Part shown: positions 60,101-64,000 of the stretch, one piece after another
Layout of the letters: every line of letters starts with the position of its first letter
Position numbering within the stretch: the first letter of the stretch is position 1
DNA from: Chitinophagaceae bacterium
GTDB lineage: Bacteria > Bacteroidota > Bacteroidia > Chitinophagales > Chitinophagaceae
Assembly: GCA_947381435.1 (NCBI GenBank)
Contig: CANCVE010000006.1
Span: 1 to 64,000, forward strand
Reading direction: 5' to 3'
DNA length: 64,000 nucleotides
Made by a program: the position numbers and the translations under genes
Notes under the pieces: generated by a model
Seen by the model: only the letters and a program-made list of their open reading frames with translations
What the model was told of the DNA's origin: nothing
Database searches by the model: none

Positions 60101-60167
60101 TTATTTATTGTTGCTAAAGGACTCAAATGGAATATTGGCACAGAAAACAATCGTGAAAACGAGGTAA
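57156..60167 (+). CDS. GH141-like beta-helix protein with T9SS sorting domain
   Basis: The 1003-residue protein has a signal peptide ending NKTIAQ (about residue 33). It shares landmarks with the protein at 39766: LPMSRYPKDSNMTMKKV, LSGAWRVPWQIDVV, SGGIGDKYSRPAGNGKEPYW and VAHNLLNDAPQ. It then adds a beta-sandwich (about 720-820), an FN3-like domain (LPIDFTSLTG) and a T9SS tail (AYPNPANSVLNVNYTT). So it is a surface or released version of the GH141-like fold, probably acting before import, while the other stays periplasmic. GH3 follows 97 bases later on the same strand. Confidence 0.8.
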   Translation: MFKYLRTCLIQPIYFLLLTVVLIIGVTNKTIAQGVNIYASTIGVDTGNGTSLSTAVNIKRASLIAKNYTKDTVTILLTDGIYSTLSLDSTNSRSSTTPVIYKAINRGKAIFEPIINLSTTAFQPIPDSIKSRIIDSAAKDKVKQLPLAALKLKNMNTWPNSFGVANLNAPKFYNNGVVLPMSRYPKDSNMTMKKVLSNGTGGKLPGGTFMFRNNRCKYWVKEINDAGLYLSGAWRVPWQIDVVKTQLIDTIGDSIQQVVGVSGGIGDKYSRPAGNGKEPYWAINLVEEISMPGEWSINFRTKMLYMWLPDSAAIQVASDPTLSAISLSGVNNTSFIGVSIIGGAGDGFTLVNCSNIKIGGCEIANCSGNAITITGGKNCTVQSCTIHSIGGAGVKIASANYNSDQKNVTLCNHQVINNHIYTVGVEKQVYYPSIDISTSIGAYVAHNLLNDAPQICIYFGGNSNIIEYNEAYNVANKYGGASAFYRTGNFADRGNKVRYNYIHESPLSGGVSEDNWGSGDSIYYNIIANTFLGTNNNGGFADVFANNIYINNVPAHSSAIERDTTANYKKFYSNLQTIYNSSVAYRAAYPDAAAMLDTVNKANKAFKSLQWNQFNCNVLINNSQVFWGIKDTAFFDTNGTQKTSSTLATAPAFKNYGTVVHDNYKINGRLTNSISPFRIDSLKSVAAFNKTCGKNWHINRIGLYIDEYRPEVDSNFTKDVCPKITWQKNSIYNDTAIVTAIIMNPNIANCISSWQFYLDSAAVTPLSSTTTSISYDTLLLKAVFTGLTEGNHSVSLTIFDTPNWKYNSGLDTFTVSQTLPIDFTSLTGNVDDCTVNLHWHSKNENNINNYEVQQSIDGKAFETIKTILPKKKQPNNGYEIALNQLAAPMSYFRLKITDMEGDIRYSNVVSIKANCSDLTSLTAYPNPANSVLNVNYTTNKNIQNGLIVLTDVNGKQIINLPSSFNKGKNEMSINLKSIPFGTYLLLLKDSNGILAQKTIVKTR

Positions 60168-60264
60168 TTGATAATTGATTTCAATAATCTTAGTGTACTT
60201 TGTTTTTTCCTTGTGTCCTTTGTGGTAAAGAAGTTGAGTAAGAATAATGTTTAATTAAAGAATA

Positions 60265-62493
60265 ATGATGAAAAAAAACGCTTGCATCAGTTTAGCTGTT
60301 ATGCTATCAATCAGTTTCAGTCTATCGGCACAGAACGATAGTACAAAAAATAAGTTGTACACCTTTCAGAATACTTCCCTCACTTTTGAACAAAGGGCTA
60401 CCGAATTAGTAAAGCAGCTAACCCTACAAGAGAAGCTGGCATTGATGCAAAACGATGCAAAGCCCGTTGATAGGCTAGGTATTCCTGCCTATAATTGGTG
60501 GAACGAATGTTTACATGGTGTGGCACGCGATGGAATTGCTACCGTATTTCCGCAGGCAATTGGGTTTGCTGCCACTTGGAATCCTAACTTAATTTTTAAA
60601 GTGGCAGACGCTATCTCAACAGAAGCTCGTGCAAAGCATGAAGAACATGTTAGAAAAGGTGAACGTAAAATTTACCAAGGACTAACCATGTGGACGCCCA
60701 ACATCAACATATTCCGAGATCCTCGTTGGGGGCGCGGACAAGAGACTTATGGTGAAGATCCTTTTTTAACAGCCCGAACAGGGGTTTCATTCGTAAAGGG
60801 TTTGCAAGGTAATGACCCTAAATACTTTAAAGTAATTGCAACTGCCAAACATTATGCAGTGCATAGCGGTAGCGAACATAACCGTCACATATTTGATGCC
60901 GTTGTTAGTAAAGCCGACATGTTTGACACCTACCTACCCGCCTTCGAAAGTCTGGTAAAGGAAGGAAAGGTTTATAGCATCATGGGTGCTTACAATAGAG
61001 TAAATGGTGCCCCTGCCTGTGCTAGTAACTACTTACTAGATTCGGTTCTCCGCAAAAAATGGGGTTTCAAGGGTTATGTGGTTTCTGATTGTGGGGCAAT
61101 TGGCGACATATTTAGAAACCATCATTATGCCAAATCACAACCAGAAGCTTCTGCCCTAGCCGTAAAAGCAGGATGCGACCTTACCTGTGGAGGCGAATAC
61201 TTGAGCATGGAGAAGGCCGTGGCTAATGGTACAATTACAGAGAAAGAATTAGATATTTCGGTAAATAGATTAATGCTTGCTCTGTTTAAGTTGGGCATGT
61301 TTGATGATAACTCAATGGTTAGTTATAGCAAGATCCCTTTTAGCGAGAACAATACACCCGAGCATGATGCCCTTGCAAAACAAACAGCCTTAGAAAGCAT
61401 GGTATTGTTACAAAATAAAAGTAAGCTGCTACCACTCTCCCCTACTGCTTTAAGTAACGGCGGCAATAAACAAACTATTGCCATCATTGGGCCTTTTGCC
61501 AATGACAAGTACGTATTGAATGGCAATTATAATGGCACCCCCTCCTCCCCTGTTACTTTTTTGCAGGGATTGCAAAACAAATTGGGTTCATCTGCTACTA
61601 TCATTACCAATAACTTTATAAAGAAACCTGAAAAGGTATATTCTAGCGAGGCAAATAGGGATGATAGTATAGCCAAAGCGGTTTCTGCATGCAAGGATGC
61701 CGACTTAGTAATTTTTTGTGGAGGTATTGATGCAAGTGTGGAAGGCGAAGAAAGCAAGATTGATATGAAGGGTTTTTACAAGGGCGACCGTACAGATCTT
61801 AACCTACCCGAAGTGCAATTAAATGCTTTAAAGGCTTTGAAAGCGGCTGGCAAAAAGGTAATATTAGTTGTTACCAACGGTAGTGCTTTAGCCCTCAATT
61901 GGGAAAATGAAAACTTAGATGGCATTGTAGAAGCTTGGTATCCTGGTCAGCAAGGGGGAAATGCCTTAGCAGAAATATTGACGGGAGAATATAATCCAAC
62001 TGGAAGATTACCACTTACCTTTTATAAATCGGAGAAAGACTTGCCCGAATTTGAGGATTATAATATGAAAGGAAGAACCTACAAGTATTTTACAGGTACG
62101 CCGTTGTATCCTTTTGGGTATGGGTTGAGTTATGCCGATTTTAGTTTTAATAATTTAAGCTTATCTAAAAATACAGCTATCAAAAATGATTCTATAACAG
62201 TTACTGTAGACGTGAAAAACACTTCAGCTGTTGATGGCTCCGAAGTAGTAGAAGTATATGCTAGTGCCAAGAATATCACTCAGTATCGTGCTGTAAAGTC
62301 CTTGATTGGTTTTGTAAAATTACCAGTTAAAGCTGGCGAAACACAGAAGGCAACTATCAGGATAGCAGTAAACTCTTTACGCCAGTTTGATGAAAAATTG
62401 AATGATTACAAGGTTTATTCTGGTGAATACCAAATTGGAGTAGGCAAATCATCAAGTGATATTGTATTGAATGCGAAGTTGAAGGTTAACTAA
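60265..62493 (+). CDS. GH3 family beta-glycosidase (beta-xylosidase/glucosidase type)
   Basis: The 742-residue protein has a signal peptide (ISFSLSAQ). The TIM-barrel contains NWWNECLHGVARDG (about 77-90), NINIFRDPRWGRGQETYGEDP (about 146-165), AKHYAVHSG and the nucleophile D275 in YVVSDCGAIGD. The alpha/beta sandwich has GGIDASVEGEESKID and EAWYPGQQGGNALAEIL. A C-terminal FN3-like domain ends the protein. NECLHGVAR is common in the xylosidase-type branch of GH3, but glucosidase or galactosidase activity is not excluded. Two adjacent ATG codons are possible starts. Confidence 0.92.
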   Translation: MMKKNACISLAVMLSISFSLSAQNDSTKNKLYTFQNTSLTFEQRATELVKQLTLQEKLALMQNDAKPVDRLGIPAYNWWNECLHGVARDGIATVFPQAIGFAATWNPNLIFKVADAISTEARAKHEEHVRKGERKIYQGLTMWTPNINIFRDPRWGRGQETYGEDPFLTARTGVSFVKGLQGNDPKYFKVIATAKHYAVHSGSEHNRHIFDAVVSKADMFDTYLPAFESLVKEGKVYSIMGAYNRVNGAPACASNYLLDSVLRKKWGFKGYVVSDCGAIGDIFRNHHYAKSQPEASALAVKAGCDLTCGGEYLSMEKAVANGTITEKELDISVNRLMLALFKLGMFDDNSMVSYSKIPFSENNTPEHDALAKQTALESMVLLQNKSKLLPLSPTALSNGGNKQTIAIIGPFANDKYVLNGNYNGTPSSPVTFLQGLQNKLGSSATIITNNFIKKPEKVYSSEANRDDSIAKAVSACKDADLVIFCGGIDASVEGEESKIDMKGFYKGDRTDLNLPEVQLNALKALKAAGKKVILVVTNGSALALNWENENLDGIVEAWYPGQQGGNALAEILTGEYNPTGRLPLTFYKSEKDLPEFEDYNMKGRTYKYFTGTPLYPFGYGLSYADFSFNNLSLSKNTAIKNDSITVTVDVKNTSAVDGSEVVEVYASAKNITQYRAVKSLIGFVKLPVKAGETQKATIRIAVNSLRQFDEKLNDYKVYSGEYQIGVGKSSSDIVLNAKLKVN

Positions 62494-62816
62494 ACCGACA
62501 TTACATAAAATACGTTTCAAACAACTGTAGGTATGTGATGTTTTTTTAATTTATAAATTACATCCCCTATTTTCATACTAATTTTAATCTTTTGTTAGCA
62601 ATTTTTTCTCCTATGTTCGATAGTGCTTTTATTTTCTGCTAAACGCCACATCTTAAATTCCTATTTAGACATAGAGCGTTAAGGCTGCCATTAATCAAGT
62701 TTTTTATACTATTGAATTAGTTGAATCTTTTTTAATCACATCGTTTAATGATAATAGTCATAATTTTCCAAAGACCATCTATCTACTTTCGCCAAACAAC
62801 ACAATATGAGTAGTTT
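62494..62816. other. Intergenic region before transporter
   Basis: About 320 AT-rich bases with no gene. A weak palindrome AATTTATAAATT near 62555 could help terminate GH3. TACTTTCG near 62785 is one mismatch from TAnnTTTG and may serve the transporter-pflB pair. Confidence 0.4.
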
Positions 62817-63620
62817 ATGAGTTATCTGGTCCCTTCCGAAATTGCAGTTCAATTTTCCAAAAGTGCTCAACAAAAAAATGCTTTTACCAATACTAAATTA
62901 TTAGTTTATTCCTTTCTAGGTGGTTCTTACATTGCTTTGGGTGGATTATTATCCTTAGTAGTTGTTGGCGGAATGCCTGGCATAGCAGCTACCAATCCGG
63001 GTATTACCAAGTTTCTTTTTGGCTCTTTATTTCCAGTGGGACTAATATTAGTTGTGATTGGTGGCGCAGAATTATTTACTAGCGACTGTGCTGTTATTCC
63101 TTTTGGTGTGTTCCATAAACAATTACCCGTAAAAAGTATATTCAGAGTTTGGAGTATTGTCTATCTAGGCAATTTCATCGGTGCGTTGTTTGTCGCTTAT
63201 TTTATTGCCTTTCAAACAGGTATTTTAACTGCTGATTCATGGAGGAATTCAACTATAAAACTTGCAGAACATAAAATAGAAGCCTGCTTTTGGGTCACAT
63301 TTATTAAAGGCGTTGTAGCCAACTGGCTGGTATGTATGGCAGTATGGATTTCCTATTCGGCAAAGGAAATAGGTGGAAAAATACTTGCACTTTGGTTTCC
63401 AGTAATGTGTTTTGTAGTATTTGGGATGGAACATAGTGTTGCAAATATGTTCTTTTTTCCTACAGCAATGCTTTTGGGCGCTCATATCAGCATGTATCAA
63501 TTTTTAATTATCAACCTATTGCCAGCTACACTTGGAAATATTGTTGGGGGTGTTGTACTGGTAGCTTTACCTTACTGGTTCATGTTTAATCAACAGGTAA
63601 AAGAGGTAGGAATAAGTTAG
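62817..63620 (+). CDS. Formate/nitrite transporter family channel
   Basis: This 267-residue membrane protein has six hydrophobic segments of the FNT fold. Typical sequences are SFLGGSYIALGG (first helix), IGGAELFTSDC (pore region), NWLVCMAVWISYSAKEI and FGMEHSVANMFFFP, which carries the pore histidine region, then NLLPATLGNIVGGV. Family members pass formate, nitrite or related small anions. The start of pflB 66 bases downstream points to formate. Confidence 0.93.
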   Translation: MSYLVPSEIAVQFSKSAQQKNAFTNTKLLVYSFLGGSYIALGGLLSLVVVGGMPGIAATNPGITKFLFGSLFPVGLILVVIGGAELFTSDCAVIPFGVFHKQLPVKSIFRVWSIVYLGNFIGALFVAYFIAFQTGILTADSWRNSTIKLAEHKIEACFWVTFIKGVVANWLVCMAVWISYSAKEIGGKILALWFPVMCFVVFGMEHSVANMFFFPTAMLLGAHISMYQFLIINLLPATLGNIVGGVVLVALPYWFMFNQQVKEVGIS

Positions 63621-63686
63621 AATTATTGAAATTAATACTGTTGAAAAAGAGAAAAAGAGATATAATAACAATTTAAAAATACAATT

Positions 63687-64000
63687 ATGGAACACGTAAC
63701 AGAAAATCTTGTGATGGGCTTTGAACAAGGCTCATGGAACAAGCGAATTGATGTAAAAGATTTTGTAAAAAGAAACATTACCCCTTACCATGGAGATGCT
63801 GAATTTTTAGAAGAGGCAACTCCTGCCACTAAACAACTATGGAATATTTGTTTGGATGCAATGAAAAAAGAAAGAGAAAATAATGGATGCCTAGCCATAG
63901 ATGCTCAAAAGATTTCAACAATAACTAGTCATGAAGCTGGCTATATTGATATAAATCTTGAAAAAATTGTGGGCTTACAAACAGATCAATTACTAAAAAG
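63687..64000 (+). CDS. pflB: Pyruvate formate-lyase (formate C-acetyltransferase), N-terminal part
   Basis: The first 104 residues are present and the gene runs off the window. FEQGSWNKRIDVKDFVKRNI and PYHGDAEFLEEATPATKQLW, then STITSHEAGYID, match the start of PflB. The enzyme splits pyruvate with CoA to acetyl-CoA and formate in anaerobic metabolism and needs a radical-SAM activase, expected downstream. The channel upstream would export formate. Confidence 0.93.
   Translation, partial: MEHVTENLVMGFEQGSWNKRIDVKDFVKRNITPYHGDAEFLEEATPATKQLWNICLDAMKKERENNGCLAIDAQKISTITSHEAGYIDINLEKIVGLQTDQLLK

Overview
The window looks like a piece of a Bacteroidota chromosome, probably a Chitinophagaceae-type soil or plant-associated bacterium (family level is inference). 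The evidence is a SusC/SusD pair driven by an ECF sigma/FecR pair, several proteins ending in type IX secretion (T9SS) sorting domains, and AT-rich intergenic DNA. Nearly the whole window is a polysaccharide-utilisation region whose enzyme set points to plant pectin, especially rhamnogalacturonan: two GH95, a GH106-type rhamnosidase, a PL9 pectate-lyase-like protein, two GH141-like beta-helix proteins, a heparinase II/III-type lyase, a GH3, an SGNH esterase and a second esterase.

Layout. 238-1086 (+) is a secreted alpha/beta hydrolase. 1182-19641 (-) reads as one regulated block in the order ECF sigma, FecR anti-sigma, SusC, SusD, three tandem parallel beta-helix paralogues, SGNH esterase, GH95. 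19765-20583 (-) is a close paralogue of the first hydrolase, so the two copies bracket the block in opposite orientation. 20739-23429 (+) is a second GH95, followed by a shared hairpin terminator and a wrecked GH43 gene (23519-23935). An AraC regulator (24173-25048) diverges from an L-arabinose/L-fucose isomerase-family gene (25144-26571). Then comes a short accessory patch: an IS701-type transposase remnant, an unrecognised small gene and inverted repeats. 28518-34589 (+) carries GH106 and PL9. 34741-56297 (-) carries a giant T9SS repeat protein, an 82-residue small protein with a PID-CTERM-like tail, an esterase, a GH141-like protein and a 1541-residue lyase. 57156-62493 (+) has a second GH141-like protein and GH3. 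The window ends with a formate/nitrite-family channel and the start of pflB, which suggests that released sugars can be fermented.

The most unusual signal is in the gaps between genes. Five long intergenic gaps each hold their own tandem array. The units are unrelated in sequence but the period is almost the same: 21 bp (three arrays), 42 bp (one) and 22 bp (one), that is about two or four helical turns. Most units contain a dyad. In three shorter gaps of the sigma-SusCD block there are heptamer (7-bp) tracts. None of these has spacers, cas genes or a consistent reading frame. They look like a recurring, locus-specific type of intergenic element, and I do not know of a described function for them.
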